A DNA stretch of 56,283 bases from Chara braunii (lineage: Eukaryota; Streptophyta; Charophyceae; Charales; Characeae), in NCBI GenBank assembly GCA_003427395.1, contig BFEA01000044.1:289306-345588 (forward strand). Direction: 5' to 3'. Below the pieces are notes generated by a model. It had not been told where the DNA came from and did not search any database. It saw nothing but the letters and a program-made list of their open reading frames with translations. Both the position numbers and the translations under genes were made by a program. Every line of letters starts with the position of its first letter. Within the stretch, counting starts at the first letter, position 1. Below, one piece after another: positions 30,705 through 41,490 of this stretch.

Positions 30705-33700
30705 ACATTGCGGAGGTGTAGGCGAGACAGAGTGACTGTGGGTATGCGAGTGGCAGTCACTTACCATGAGGATGACTCGTCGACTGAGACTATGACCAGG
30801 GAGGTGCAGCGCCTCTACCTGGACTCCGAAGAGGAGTCTGAAATGGTGACGCAGAGGCTACTCAATCCTGCACCGGCTGGAGCAGTGGCAGAGGGACCAC
30901 TCGTCTGCGGAGCCCTTGGAAGAGTGGCCAGAGAACAGTTCGCGATGAGGACGGCAAAGCTGACTGGGTGGTGTCGGTAGAGAGGGGCTCAGAGGTCAAC
31001 ACGTGTTGACAGGACTCAGAGAGAGAAGTGGGCAGTTACGGGGCCGTAGAGAGAGGGAGAGACATCGTGAAAGCGCGCAGACGATGTCAACTAGGCAGCT
31101 TTTGTACTCCACTCAGTCGCAGAGGAAGATGCGACTGTTGGTGAGAACTATGCTGTGATAAAATGTTAGTCGTGCATGTGATTAAGGGAGGGCGAGACCT
31201 CCGCGAAGGTGCAGAGTGGTGTATACGAGGGTGACATGGCTGACGTCACCTTTCTTGCTCGAGCTACTGTATGACCAACAGAGGTTTGTTACCTGAGACG
31301 AGCTGAGAAGCACGTGGTCTCTTGAGAAGTTGACGTTGGCGATCTCTCCATTGGTCTGCCTCGTCTGAGCTCGACGACTCAGTCTATGTCGCAGACGCCA
31401 CAAGCTCATCTGTGGTTGAGAAACTATGCAGGGCTCAGTGAGCCGAGAGCGAATGTGGACAGTCGTCGATGGGCGCACTGAGCGGGAATGATTTTGGTTG
31501 ATGTCAAAGGTATTGGCCCCTTGGCCCCCTAGTGACGAGACTAAAGGCAGAAGGTTATGCACGTCCTGTTTGTGTCAAGTGCGACAGAGAGAGAGGGAAC
31601 ACGACATGTGGAGGACCAAAGGAGCCTGAGGAGGTGTTAGCAGAGAATCAGAAGTGACAAGATACAAGTGAGTCTACGAGAGCGGGGTGCAAGTAAGTGC
31701 TCGTATGCGCGTGACAAGTTTAGTGAAAAGAACCCCCTGATCGGTGGCGGAAAGACCCTGCGAGAAATCCCTGTTCACGGTACTGTAGACAAGGTTGTCT
31801 ACAGGGTGAGAGGACACTTGGTTCAGCGCACTGCTGGAGAAGTCCTTGTCGAGGGCGTGTACTTCTCGTAAGGAGCATGACCAACGTTGTCACTCTTCAG
31901 AAACACGCTGAACAGTCTGGGGTGACTCATGCTGTCCACTGGTGTCCGAAGGTGACATGCATACGTAAGTCTTCGATTTCATGCCTGTTCTACTCGGAAG
32001 ATTATGATTGATAGCAACAACGCTATCTACGTGTTCCCTGACGAGGACCTCTAGGTGAGAGAGGGAAGAGGGGCTGACAGTGAGTTTGCAAGAAGTAGAG
32101 GTTTGACTGTCTGAAGACTGCGAACTAGGGACGAGCACATGGTCCATGTCCGACTTCATTAACCCAGTCAGTTGAGTGTCTGCCTTCTTAATATTAAGTG
32201 TTCTTTGCCGTATGTCGATCACCGTGTTACTGGGTTTAACCGTTTAAGTTAGTGTCGTGATCCGACAAAAGGGGGCTGATCTTTGCGCGGTGCGAAAACA
32301 TGCGAAAGGCATTTTCTTTTTCTGGATCAGACCTTGCGTGATCTTTGAGGGTAGGTCGCCGTTGTGCATGCAGAAGGGAAAACATCTTGTATCTCTCAGT
32401 TTTTCGCTGTTTACATCAGTTGAAATATAAAAGTCGGATGGACTTAGAACGAGATCAACATGACCATGATTTGTTGATAGTGTCTGTGATAACCGGCTTT
32501 TGGAGGGCAGTTTTAATGAATGGTCTCTCGGACTATAATTGAATATCTCCAGGCTGAATCGGGCCCATACACAAAAGGTTGGTTTCCCTGCCGTTTCGAT
32601 TTTTCTCAAGGTTGTAAACTGCTAAGGTCTCGTTTTCTTTCTTTTTCCTTTTGTGAGCATAGTAGGAGATGAGCTTTTCTGCTTGACGACCTCCGTCTGC
32701 AAAAGTAGGGTATGCGGGTCAGTCCTCTGTGCACTTGGCCAAGTTAACGATCGCCCTCTGCAAGAAACCTTCCATGGCGCACAGAGTTTTAATTGCGTGA
32801 CCTTCTCTGATCCATCTGCGTGATTCGAATAACGATTCTGTTTTGGGGATATGGGCACCTGGCTCGAATGAGAAAGTCAAGGGTCACAAAAACAGTCAGT
32901 AAGTCTAAGTTGTTCATTTGCACGACTTTGCAACCCCAGTGATGAATAAGCGTGCAGGCATGCAAATCTAAGGTAACGCAAAGTCACGAGTATTCACGAA
33001 GTCTCGCGCTCGTGCGGTCGCACGAGCCATTGATGCTCGTGCGGACGCATGAAATCGCAATTTCGCGAGTCTGCATGCGTGGCGACTGCGTGGGTAGATG
33101 ATCATACAGGCTTACAGGCTCACGAGACCATACGAGCCTGCAGGCGAAGTGGCGGCATGAGTGCGTTCAGTTGTACCAGTCTGTAAGAGGCCGAGAGAAC
33201 TCGGACATGTGGGTGCCAGTGCGGCTGTGCAAGCCTACAAGCTTTCCCAAACCCCACGAGCGTAAAATCAGCAAGCTGGATTATCAGTCGAACGCTTAAT
33301 TATGAATAATAATGAGGCCTACCCTGAGACCTGAGGCTGAGTAATGGGGCGGAGAGGAAGGAAACGACAATTGAGAAAATTAATTTATTTAGTTGTCAAG
33401 TTCTTACTTGATGGTGATTAAAGCTGATAGTAAATGATGCTCCAAACGATTTGGCTAGGAGTTGACCAAGGGGATGGTGATGCAACACTTGTCTGTCTTG
33501 CAACGCTGTGATCGAAGTCTGTAGTCGAGAGGCAGCCTCCAGTAATCCCCCTTGCTACTAGAGGGCTTCACGACTGATGACAATTTGTGTTAAATGTTGC
33601 GGGTTGGTTTTCACGATAGGAAGTGGAATGTGATAACCTGTCACTGATCAGAGCCAATCTCCTCGGCTTTACCTGCTCCCCTGTACCGGAAGAGGTATCG

Positions 33701-34150
33701 TGCTGCTCAAAGCAAAAAAAAAAAAACGCAGGTATACCCTTGATTCTTCTTAGCCTACTCTGCAAACGAGCCCTGACTTTTAGAGACAGAATTATATAAA
33801 TAACTGACATACATCTCATTGACAATTGAATCGAAAGCTTCCTTGTGTGGGATCAGTAACTCCCAGAGTTCAGATTGGGTGTTCGAGCATCGGGGAGGGC
33901 TATGTCTAAACTGCGGCTTTGAAGAGAGAGCATACTTTTCATTTAATTCGGTCAAGCTGTGTCCGGACGTGCCTCATGCCCAGGGTGACCCTTCCCCATG
34001 AGAGGCTGGCTCTGTGTTTTCCGACTGACGCAGCGTAACTGTCTGAGCCCCACTTTGCGAAAAGGACAAAATAGGCCTCATGTGATTTTACAGGGTCGCC
34101 TTCACTTAGGGCGGCCATGCTTGATGAAAGGCCCCGAAATGCTCAGAGTG
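30705..34150. other. Unassigned 3.4-kb stretch
   Basis: There is no recognisable domain on either strand. The best ORFs (30708-30980 plus, 90 codons; 31182-31562 minus, 126 codons; 31890-32222 minus, 110 codons) have no known motif. GTCAACACGTGTTGAC near 31000 is a perfect palindrome. Around 33000-33130 words such as CTCGTGCGG, CACGAG and ACAGGCTTACAGGCT are repeated and inverted. It may hold an old, unrecognisable retroelement or real non-coding DNA. Confidence 0.35.
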
Positions 34151-34154
34151 GGCT

Positions 34155-34520
34155 GTGGCCTCGCACTACTCTCCACTGTCCGGAAATTTGGATAGTAGGC
34201 GGAGAGTTTGACAACTCTCCAAAATAGAGTTTTTTCAATCACGCTCCTACTCTCTGATTCCTAAGTCCACTAGCAGACATCGTGACAGCAGATGAAGACA
34301 CAACGTCACCACCGTATTGTCCGCCCAGACTCAAGGCACACTCTCCAAATTCGAGGTCCTATGGTGAGTTCCTCAAAAGGTCTATCCGCGTAACAAATTT
34401 TGCAGGCTGGGCATGAGTGCTTTTCATCGGCGGTTTCTGACAGGTATCCGATGGTCTTCGGGTGGTGGAATCGGATAGTTAGTGCACCCATGAAAAACTC
34501 TCCGAAATCGGAAAGTGGAG
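34155..34520. mobile_element. Possible foldback element
   Basis: CTCGCACTACTCTCCACTGT (34156-) is matched in inverse near 34490-34520 (AGTGGAGAGTAGTGCAGCGAG), followed inward by TCCG..A and GGAGAG blocks on both sides. The interior carries no ORF of note. The GA microsatellite begins just outside the right end. Confidence 0.45.
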
Positions 34521-34540
34521 AGTAGTGCAGCGAGAACCAG

Positions 34541-34543
34541 ACA

Positions 34544-34632
<89 letters not shown>

Positions 34633-34633
34633 N

Positions 34634-34706
<73 letters not shown>
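34541..34706 (+). repeat. (CA)n(GA)n microsatellite
   Basis: A short CA run, then about 72 GA units with a single N at 34633. Confidence 0.97.
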
Positions 34707-34707
<1 letters not shown>

Positions 34708-35091
34708 GTTGTCCAAAAGGGAGTATCAGCTGCGCTCCACTACTGTAACTCACGAAATGTGCAAATTGAGAATGAATCTTCTGCTAGAACACTGCGGTAT
34801 TTTTGGTCTTTTGTGCAAGTCCTGAGTTGTGTAGCGGCGCCCTATGTCTTCACCCTCTGATGTCGTCGGAGCATTTCTTTTTTTTTTTTTTAATCTCGGA
34901 GTGGTTCTTAACCATTGTTTAAGCCTAAAAAAAAGGGGAGGGGGGGGGAGGGAGACGAAGAACAACACAGAATCACAGGTAGAAAAAAAAAAAGAAACGA
35001 AAACTATGTGCAATGGAAATAAGCAAAAGACAAAAAGCACAGAAGACAAAGATGGAGGGGAAACGAAAAGAAGAAGAGCGGGAACGAGAAA

Positions 35092-35504
35092 GGGCCTTGC
35101 CACACCAGTGTTGAAACCATGAAATTTTCGCCAACTGTCAGACCATTTTCAACATTCATGGTTTCAACACAAAGGCCGCCTTTGCCACACCTATGTCGAA
35201 GACCCAGAATAAGCAGTTTCGTTGTTAGAAAAGGGAAGAAGAAAAGAAAAAGCAGAAGAAGACATGGGATGTTGAGGCAGCGCCAGTACCCGGACCCTGA
35301 TAGATGCCGAAATACGCACATCCTTCACAACCTCATTTCCGAGATGTTGAAACTCGACCCGCTGCAGGGGGGCCATTCTAGACCCATGTAGAAGCCACTT
35401 CTCTGACGATTGTCGAAGTGTTTTCTGCATTTTCTCTTCGACAGTCTGTGTGGCGAAGAAAACATGTCGAAAACTCCCGTTTCAACATTGGTGTGGCGAG
35501 GCCC
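35092..35504. mobile_element. MITE-like element, 413 bp
   Basis: The left end GGGCCTTGCCACACCAGTGT followed by TGAAAC is matched in inverse at the right end (GTTTCAACATTGGTGTGGCG followed by AGGCCC), with 24 of 26 positions identical. Inside, the left part is itself a hairpin (GTTGAAACCATGAA at 35112 against TTCATGGTTTCAAC at 35155), and GCCTTTGCCACACC (about 35177) repeats the terminal word. No transposase is encoded. No clear target duplication is seen. Confidence 0.75.
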
Positions 35505-35979
35505 AAACAACAATTCAGATAGAGGGGAAACAATAACGACGTTGGCCTGTTGTTTCAACTATAGGACGGTGCCCACTGCATGATAATCGTTCTGATCAGC
35601 ATCCATAGTCCCTCTCTGCAACGTATGTGAACATTTCAGTAGAAAACGCCTCCGGATTCCATCGGCGGCGCACCCTGCATTCCACGGTCTGTGCTCAACC
35701 TAACGGCCCATTCTGGCGCGCAGCGGACCGTGACTTCCCCCCCCACTGCCAATGCCCTAAGAGGTAGGATGCCGACACCATCATCCGCATCACGGAAAGT
35801 ACAGGCACAGGACACGTGAACCATGGGACCCCGGACATCCAACGAACACATCAACGATCCCACACTCGTGGTCGCACACCACTTGAGCAACGATGGAGAA
35901 CTGGCCCGTCCTGTCGTAGAAGCATTCATCCTGCTCCTTCAACAGCAATTTTATCAAAACGGACATTTTATTCCTTCAA

Positions 35980-36220
35980 CGAAATTGAAACCTCATAAAT
36001 TGGCCCAATTGAGGTCTATATCTTAAAGCTCCTGAGGGTACGGCGTTCTGAAAACATCTTACCCCCTGGATGCCAGCTAAGTCCAGATACGCCCAGGGGT
36101 ACCCCCTGGACTCCAGCTAAGTCTAGATACATCCAGGAGGTCTGGCGTTTTAAGGACACCTGACCCTCAAGAACTTAAATTTCCACCTAAATCAGGCCAA
36201 TTTATGAGGTTTCAATTTTG
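35980..36220. mobile_element. 241-bp MITE with TTCAA target duplication
   Basis: Inverted ends CGAAATTGAAACCTCATAAA and its near-inverse ending TTTCAATTTTG are flanked by TTCAA on both sides (35975-35979 and 36221-36225). The interior holds two tandem copies of a 43-bp unit with TACCCCCTGGA and CCAGCTAAGTC (36058-36140). Confidence 0.78.
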
Positions 36221-36234
36221 TTCAAAAAATAAAA

Positions 36235-36500
36235 GGGAAAAGTTATGAAACCACCCTGGGTCCCTGCGGGGAAACGGTTGTACGGGGCAAAAAGTGTCAC
36301 AGGCCCCAACATGACTTTTCGTGTCATTTTTGCACCCTGGCTGGGCCAGTAATGCCCACTGTGCGAAAATGGCGGGAAAGTATTTTACAGGGTGCAAAAA
36401 TGACACCAAAAGTCATTTTGGGGCCTGCTGCACTGTTTGCCCCAGGTGGGGGGAAACAAATACAAAGGTTTCCTGGTGGGGAGGTTTTATAACTTTTCCC
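36235..36500. mobile_element. 266-bp foldback MITE
   Basis: GGGAAAAGTTATGAAACC at the left end matches GGTTTTATAACTTTTCCC at the right. Inner arms also pair: AGGCCCCAACATGACTTTT with AAAAGTCATTTTGGGGCCT, and GTGTCATTTTTGCACCCTG with CAGGGTGCAAAAATGACAC. Nearly the whole unit would fold into one hairpin. Confidence 0.8.
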
Positions 36501-37178
36501 ACAATAAAATATTATGTCCATTTCGACAAAATTGCTGTTCTTCGGCTTCTCAAGGTACAAAGTGGGTGCAATCAATTGCTCCCACACACCCTGGGAAGCC
36601 CTTCTTCTCGAACGCGTCCAATGTCCATCGTCTTCTGCAACCACCTGCCTGTAGGGAAGGCGGTGACATGGCCGAACTCCTTTACGATAGCGTCGGCAAC
36701 CTCCTTGTGGCTGTGCAGAGTGCTCATTAGACCTATCCCCAGTGAGTGACTGGACTGCTGGAAGAACCCCCCACTGAATGCATCAGCAACTTTTGCTCGG
36801 CTGGCAATGGCATTCTCCAATTCGTGATCTTCCGTTGAATGAGTGGCCATTCGCTCGAGCACCTCATCGAACACAGGACGTGGCAATCGACAAAACATTT
36901 TGAAGACCTCATCGTATCACACCCCTGTTCGCTCCATGTACCCCTCCGCTGCGTTCAAGCACCCATATCCGCTGCATCTCTCCTGCATGTTCGTGGGCGG
37001 CGGCCCAAGCAGCCTGGAGCAGGCACATACTATGCCACAGCCCCCTAAAGAGCAACAGCAACGCAAAAGGGATGCCATTGTCCCAGAGCGGGAGCACGGA
37101 TGCGACCTGCGCAACGTACATGGCTGCCACGTTTCTCGAGTTCATCCACTGGATGACCACCACGATCATCAGGAACAT

Positions 37179-38240
37179 GGCACCATCCCACTCCTCCTCA
37201 GCGACACTACGGCCATGTCCCCGTCCCTCTACTCAGTCCATGCCGGCACTCTTCTGTTCCAACCGCTCATGGCCGGTTCCACCGCCTACTCCTTCTGCAC
37301 CACTGCAGGCTGTCTACTTCCTCTCACCTTGTGCAACACAGGCGCCTCTGCCTGGGTATGGCGGACTTGCTGCGTGGAGAATCAACAATGCACGGCTGCA
37401 CGAATACAAAAGAATGGAACGTCCGACCTTCTCTCGACCATCGTTCCAAGTATCAGTGCTCCGTCTGCGAACTTCAGAATCGCCCGTTGGGACACGGTCC
37501 CTGGGTTCCATGCATGGACTGAGCAACAGCTACTTTTTTCTTCACTCGTCGGGAAGCCGGGTACCGGTTCCCCTTGTGCGCGGACCATTTTTTGCCACAC
37601 AATTTCGTCCCACAGCTGTCGTTCTTTTCCTCCAGCGGCCGCAGCACTGGAGCAGGGGGACTTCAAATCGGGTTTCCTTTTATGGGAACCCGAAAAACAA
37701 CTTTCCCCAGAAAAAAAAACGAAGAGGGCAGTGAAAGGCGGCCGCGGCAGGGTCCCGTGTCAAGCCCTTCCACCGTCAGCAGTGGCCGACTGCCGGGCCT
37801 TCCATACTTTCCATGCTCCCACGCAGTGGGTTCCACCCCTCAGTCACGATTTTCAAGTTGGCTTCGGCCATGTACTGGTGGTTGAAGAGGGCGTTGGCCC
37901 TGCCTTCTGACTCGTGTTGCACCCAGCTACAGACACATTGTGCTTGGAACTTGCTCGATCCTCACCCAATCATTCCTTTTCCTCCATCTCAGCTTGCTTT
38001 GGTGGATCTTCAGTGGTTTGGGGGGGAAGGGGAATGAGAGCCAGCAAGAATAGATATGAGGGTGGTACTGAGAATACATCAGAGATCTATCTTTGGATGC
38101 TTGAAAGGGAATAGCATAGATGCGGGAATCCATAGGCTTGTACTCCAGTTCTGAGTCCTATCATCCAGGCTAGCAGATCAACCTTTTCAGACGGCCTAAG
38201 GGCTGAGAGGTCTCGGACATAGGATTCAGTTAACTTTGGT
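37179..38240. other. Unassigned sequence upstream of the Harbinger transposase
   Basis: Harbinger elements usually carry a second, Myb/SANT-like ORF. I looked for it on the minus strand here and could not identify it; the ORF at 37382-37666 (95 codons) is uncertain. GC-rich, no repeats. Confidence 0.35.
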
Positions 38241-38893
38241 CTGGGTCTAGGAATAAAATGATTACTATTCTTTTGGTTCTCTTGCATTTTTTACTTTTCC
38301 GGGGGTTGGCCCCTGCAGGTTCAGTTATGTAAGCAAAACTGGGTAACGCTCCCAGGTGGTTCCTTTTCCGGGTAGACTGTGAGGACCCCGGCCTCTCTTT
38401 TCTCTGATAATATAAGCCTTGGGCACTGGGCCCCTTCAAAAAGAAAAAGAAAAAAGAAAAAAGAAAAAAAACAACAACAACAACAACATGAGAGCAATCA
38501 TGCAGGTGTGAGGAAGCTTGATCTTCTGTTCTCTACAAAAGGGAAAAAGAAAACAGGTGGAAGGAAGCCACCAATTGCAGAGAGGCAGCACTACCTGCTG
38601 CAGCTCTGGAATTTAAAAATAGTTTAACAATCAGCGGGGCATAAAAAAGAGAAATCAGCAAAAGAACTGAAAGCGGACTCCATGTGGGTGGGGGCAGATG
38701 AAAAGGGAGGCACAGTTACTGGCAAATGCTCGGTCCTTGTGTTAGCCGGGCCCCCACTGGCGGCCCCAACCCTGCACCCTAAATGCTACGGCAAAGGGGC
38801 AAACATGCCGTTCTCTCTCTCCACAGAGAGAGGTAACCTCCCTTCACCGAAGAGAGGTAGAAAGCTATGCTTGCAGGGGTCCCCTGTATACCC
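38241..38893. other. Unassigned sequence with A-rich patch
   Basis: An A-rich patch with (CAA)n lies at 38437-38487. The word CCTTGGGCACTGGGCCCC just before it also occurs at 13317, so a short dispersed repeat end may be present. No gene recognised. Confidence 0.4.
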
Positions 38894-39120
38894 TTAGGAG
38901 TAGTGGTGGGTAGGTAATGAAAGAAAAATATGTTCTATGACATGGCAGAACGCCAGTTAAAAATATGTGAGGTGAGAGGAAAATATATGCTGTACCCCTA
39001 TGAGGAGAAGGCAGCTTAAAAAAAAAACAAAAAAAGAAAGCGGACTATTCTTGTTTTTTTTTTTTATCTACATTCTTCTCTCAATTTCACCTCACACTAC
39101 CTGCCTACCACTACTACTAA
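38894..39120. mobile_element. MITE-like element, 227 bp
   Basis: TTAGGAGTAGTGGTGGGTAG followed by GTA on the left is matched by the inverse of TACCTGCCTACCACTACTACTAA type sequence on the right. Inside, GTGAGGTGAGAG pairs with CTCTCAATTTCACCTCAC. An A run (39018-) and T run (39055-) form the inner part. No coding capacity. Confidence 0.65.
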
Positions 39121-39231
39121 TTGTCGGCATACGGGAAACCCGTAGCAGCCAGAACCGTGTTCACGAGAGAACAAACGGGGGCTGCTCCGGACCTGCAGGT
39201 GGGCAATACCGGCTAGGGGACAGCCAGTAGC

Positions 39232-39330
39232 ATTAGCGACCATGCCAACAGGACCAATCCCTGTGCCTCAGCCAGTAGCATCAGGGACCATGCCAACAGG
39301 ACCAATCCCTGTGCCTCCCCTCAGGTCCCG
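39232..39330 (+). repeat. Tandem duplication, 49 bp x 2
   Basis: CAGCCAGTAGCATTAGCGAC through CCTGTGCCT is repeated at once with two substitutions. Confidence 0.85.
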
Positions 39331-39431
39331 TCCCCAATGAACATCAGCAGACTCTGCTCAATGCCGATCCGGGGATCCAGCAGTCTATCTCTAGGTGGGC
39401 GGGCACCAAGCATGCCCAGGAAGGTACATGA

Positions 39432-39503
39432 GGGCAATGGGGATTGAACCCACGACCTCCTGAATGCCACTTGCGAGCCTTACCAGCTGAGTTAGGCCGC
39501 TGG
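39432..39503 (-). ncRNA. tRNA-like SINE head
   Basis: On the minus strand, AACTCAGCTGGTAAGGCT resembles a tRNA A box/D arm, and GTGGGTTCAATCCCCAT forms a pairing T arm with a B box. The acceptor ends do not pair properly and the anticodon arm is weak, so this is a tRNA-derived promoter of a SINE rather than a working tRNA. The SINE body would continue leftward to about 39230. Confidence 0.5.
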
Positions 39504-39947
39504 ATAAAGCGGACTATTCTATTTGCTCCCTGCCTCCCAAAAAATGATATGGAAAAGCAAGACATGGGGGACATAAGTCACACCAGGACTTGTTCTGCTG
39601 AGGTCTGGGCACAAGCTCACATGCATCCCGGTCTGGGTAAAATTACGGCCAGATACGTCCAGGACTGGTGCGAGTTTGCCCTGAGACCTTTTTTTCGCCC
39701 TTTCTATTACCTCATCTTGCTGGTGATAACTGCAAATCCTTTTCTTTCTTTTTTTGGCCCTTTCTATTACCACATCTTGCTGCTGATAACTGCAAATCCT
39801 TTTCCTTCTTTTTTTGGGGAAAAAAGAGACACCCCGCGCCCCCCCCCCCACCCCGCACGGAATAGAGGGGCCATTAAATTAGTAAGGAATCACTGATCTG
39901 CTCGTGGTTGTTCTGTTGATCTCCCCAGTCTGGCATATCACACACAA

Positions 39948-40026
39948 GGGCCGTTTGTGATTGTTGCTCAAATGGTAGAGTCTTCAAGTCACATGTCATA
40001 GATCACGGGTTCGAGTCTGGCTGGGG
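39948..40026 (+). ncRNA. tRNA-like SINE head, second
   Basis: TTGCTCAAATGGTAGAGTC is a good A box and ACGGGTTCGAGTCTGG a good B box, at tRNA-like spacing. The T stem pairs poorly, so it is tRNA-derived. The poly(A)-tailed retroposon that ends at 40860 could start here. Confidence 0.55.
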
Positions 40027-40084
40027 ACTTTTGGGGGCTTTCTTGTCCAGCTTGGCCTGTCATCTCTTCAAACGAACACATAGT

Positions 40085-40260
40085 TCCCTCTACATAGCAT
40101 TGCACATATCTGGCCTTCGGCCACATATGTCTCGCTATACAGTTACACAGAGCACACATAGACTGCACATATCTGGCCTTCGGGAACATACATCTCGCTA
40201 TACAGGTACACACAGCACACAGAGCCTTCGGGCAGATACAAAAACACGTGGCCCTATGGG
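40085..40260 (+). repeat. Tandem repeat, unit about 66 bp, with CCTTCGG words
   Basis: GCACATATCTGGCCTTCGG, then CATCTCGCTATACAG and CACAGAGCACACA, is seen twice (about 40100 and 40165), with a shortened third copy (AGAGCCTTCGGGCAGATAC). It follows the tRNA-like head. Confidence 0.7.
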
Positions 40261-40689
40261 CTCATACAAAACATACATAGCCTCTGGGCGTACACACATA
40301 CACACGAATTACGATACTGGGCTGGGGGGGTCTATCAGGTATATGACGGGGTCTACTCACGCATGGCTTAGCTCCAGGGTAGGGGTAGGGATATAAGTCG
40401 CTCCGGCTAGTCTGGGCTCCGCCTAGCCTTGGGTAAGCTAGGGGAAGGAAGGTAGGATGTGTCCGTGGGCGCTGGCCTGCCTTGCTTAGGGGTAGACTCT
40501 CTGAATTGGGCCTGTAGAAGATTGCATGAGCCTGGCGTCCGAAGTTCCCGTACGGCAAGGTTCGTCCGCTTCCGCTTCCATCAGGGCTGGGAGGTTGGCC
40601 CAGCCTTGCTGCTTGTCACTGCTGTCTGGTCCAAGTTGCCCTCGATACTGGTACTAGGGTGATGGTCCTGAGTGCTGGTCACACTGAGG

Positions 40690-40861
40690 TAGGATAGAAG
40701 AGGCAGGGGGTGCGCTGGGAGTATTAACGTGGGGATGGGTAGGGTAGGTGGCCTGTCCTGTCAGGACAACCATTGGCTGCCGCTACTAGCAATCACCGCG
40801 GGTCTGGTTCTTGGCCTCTGCAACACCCTGGGCTTTTGAAAAAAAAAAAAAAAAAAAAAAA
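40690..40861 (+). mobile_element. Dispersed repeat, retroposon-like 3' end with poly(A) tail (copy 2)
   Basis: It matches the minus strand of 18378-18530 and ends in ACACCCTGGGCTTTTG followed by 22 A. Upstream sequence to the tRNA-like head at 39948 may belong to the same element, giving about 0.9 kb. No coding capacity is seen. Confidence 0.7.
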
Positions 40862-40958
40862 GAGAAGAAAACGAAGAAAAGAGGAAAACAAGGACTTTGT
40901 GCGAGCCTGAGGGCATGATCCCACCGAATCTGACGTGTTTGTGGAGACATGCAGATCA

Positions 40959-41490
40959 TTGCAATTGCTCTCCTTTGCTGCAACTTTGCATAAAACGCAT
41001 CCAGATTCCGGCACTTAGGGCCTCGTTAGACACCACTTGAAAATGCGCAAGTTTCAAGGGCGCCCTAAACGAAAAATTGTGATTAATTTACACTAACTGG
41101 ATTTATGGTTCCCCACAGACTTGAGGAAGCCCTTGAACAAGCTGCACTTGAAACCGAAACCCACGGCTTGACCAATCCTGGACCAGGATCGCCTGCTAGA
41201 CGAAAAGAAAAACAAAAAAAAAAGCCCCCACTTTTCACACCCTTGCCAGTGTGCCGCCCTTGAACTCAAGGTAGGTAGCTCCCACGGGCCACAGCTGCCT
41301 TGAGTTCAAGTGTGATTTTGCCCAAGCCGCACTCGAGTTTCAAGGGCCAGCCTTTGAAACAGAAAATGTGAAAACATTAGCGGAGACAAGTTTCGGTGTC
41401 TCCCTTCAGCTCAAGTGGTGTGGAATTGGACTAAGTGCCTCTGGATGCATTTATGTAGAGAATCTAGAGATGCAGAAAGAGCAATTGCAA
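40959..41490. mobile_element. 532-bp inverted-repeat element
   Basis: The arms are about 110 bp long. Left to right they pair TTGCAATTGCTCT with AGAGCAATTGCAA, GCATCCAGA with TCTGGATGC, GGCACTTAG with CTAAGTGCC, and CACCACTTGA with TCAAGTGGTG. The centre has its own hairpin (CCTTGAACTCAAGG with GCCTTGAGTTCAAG, 41262-41311). No ORF; no target duplication identified. Confidence 0.75.

Larger units (their letters stand above)
35941..36539. mobile_element. Nested foldback insertion in the Harbinger transposase, with CTTC target duplication
   Basis: The ends are inverted copies: AACAGCAATTTTATCAAAAC followed by GGACAT on the left, and ATGTCCATTTCGACAAAATT followed by GCTGTT on the right. CTTC stands directly outside both ends (35937-35940 and 36540-36543). 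The transposase reading frame is restored when the element and one CTTC are taken out, which confirms the borders. It contains two smaller inverted-repeat units (35980-36220 and 36235-36500). Confidence 0.8.
35636..37178 (-). pseudogene. PIF/Harbinger transposase, split by a nested insertion
   Basis: This is a DDE transposase of the PIF/Harbinger superfamily, read leftward. Blocks in order: QRIWVLERSGGVHG (about 36960, N-terminal WV.RSGG box); MFCRLPRPVFDEVLERMATH; IGLMSTLHSHKEVADAIVKE; TAFPTGRWLQKTMD; then, in another frame, GAIDCTHF with the first catalytic Asp (about 36565). At 36540 the gene is cut by an insertion (35941-36539). On the far side it continues DECFYDRTGQFSIVAQVVCD and VDVFVGCPGSHGSRVL, then RDADDGVGILPLRALAVGG in another frame. 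Removing the insertion and one target duplication puts EKPK and EQDECFYDR in one frame. Small frameshifts occur elsewhere, and the end of the DDE domain was not found. The plus-strand 355-codon ORF here is a shadow. Confidence 0.82.

Noticed and set aside
36843-37910. 355-codon plus-strand ORF
   Set aside because: It lies opposite the Harbinger transposase N-terminal part and upstream region. It has no domain and is best explained as a shadow in GC-rich sequence.
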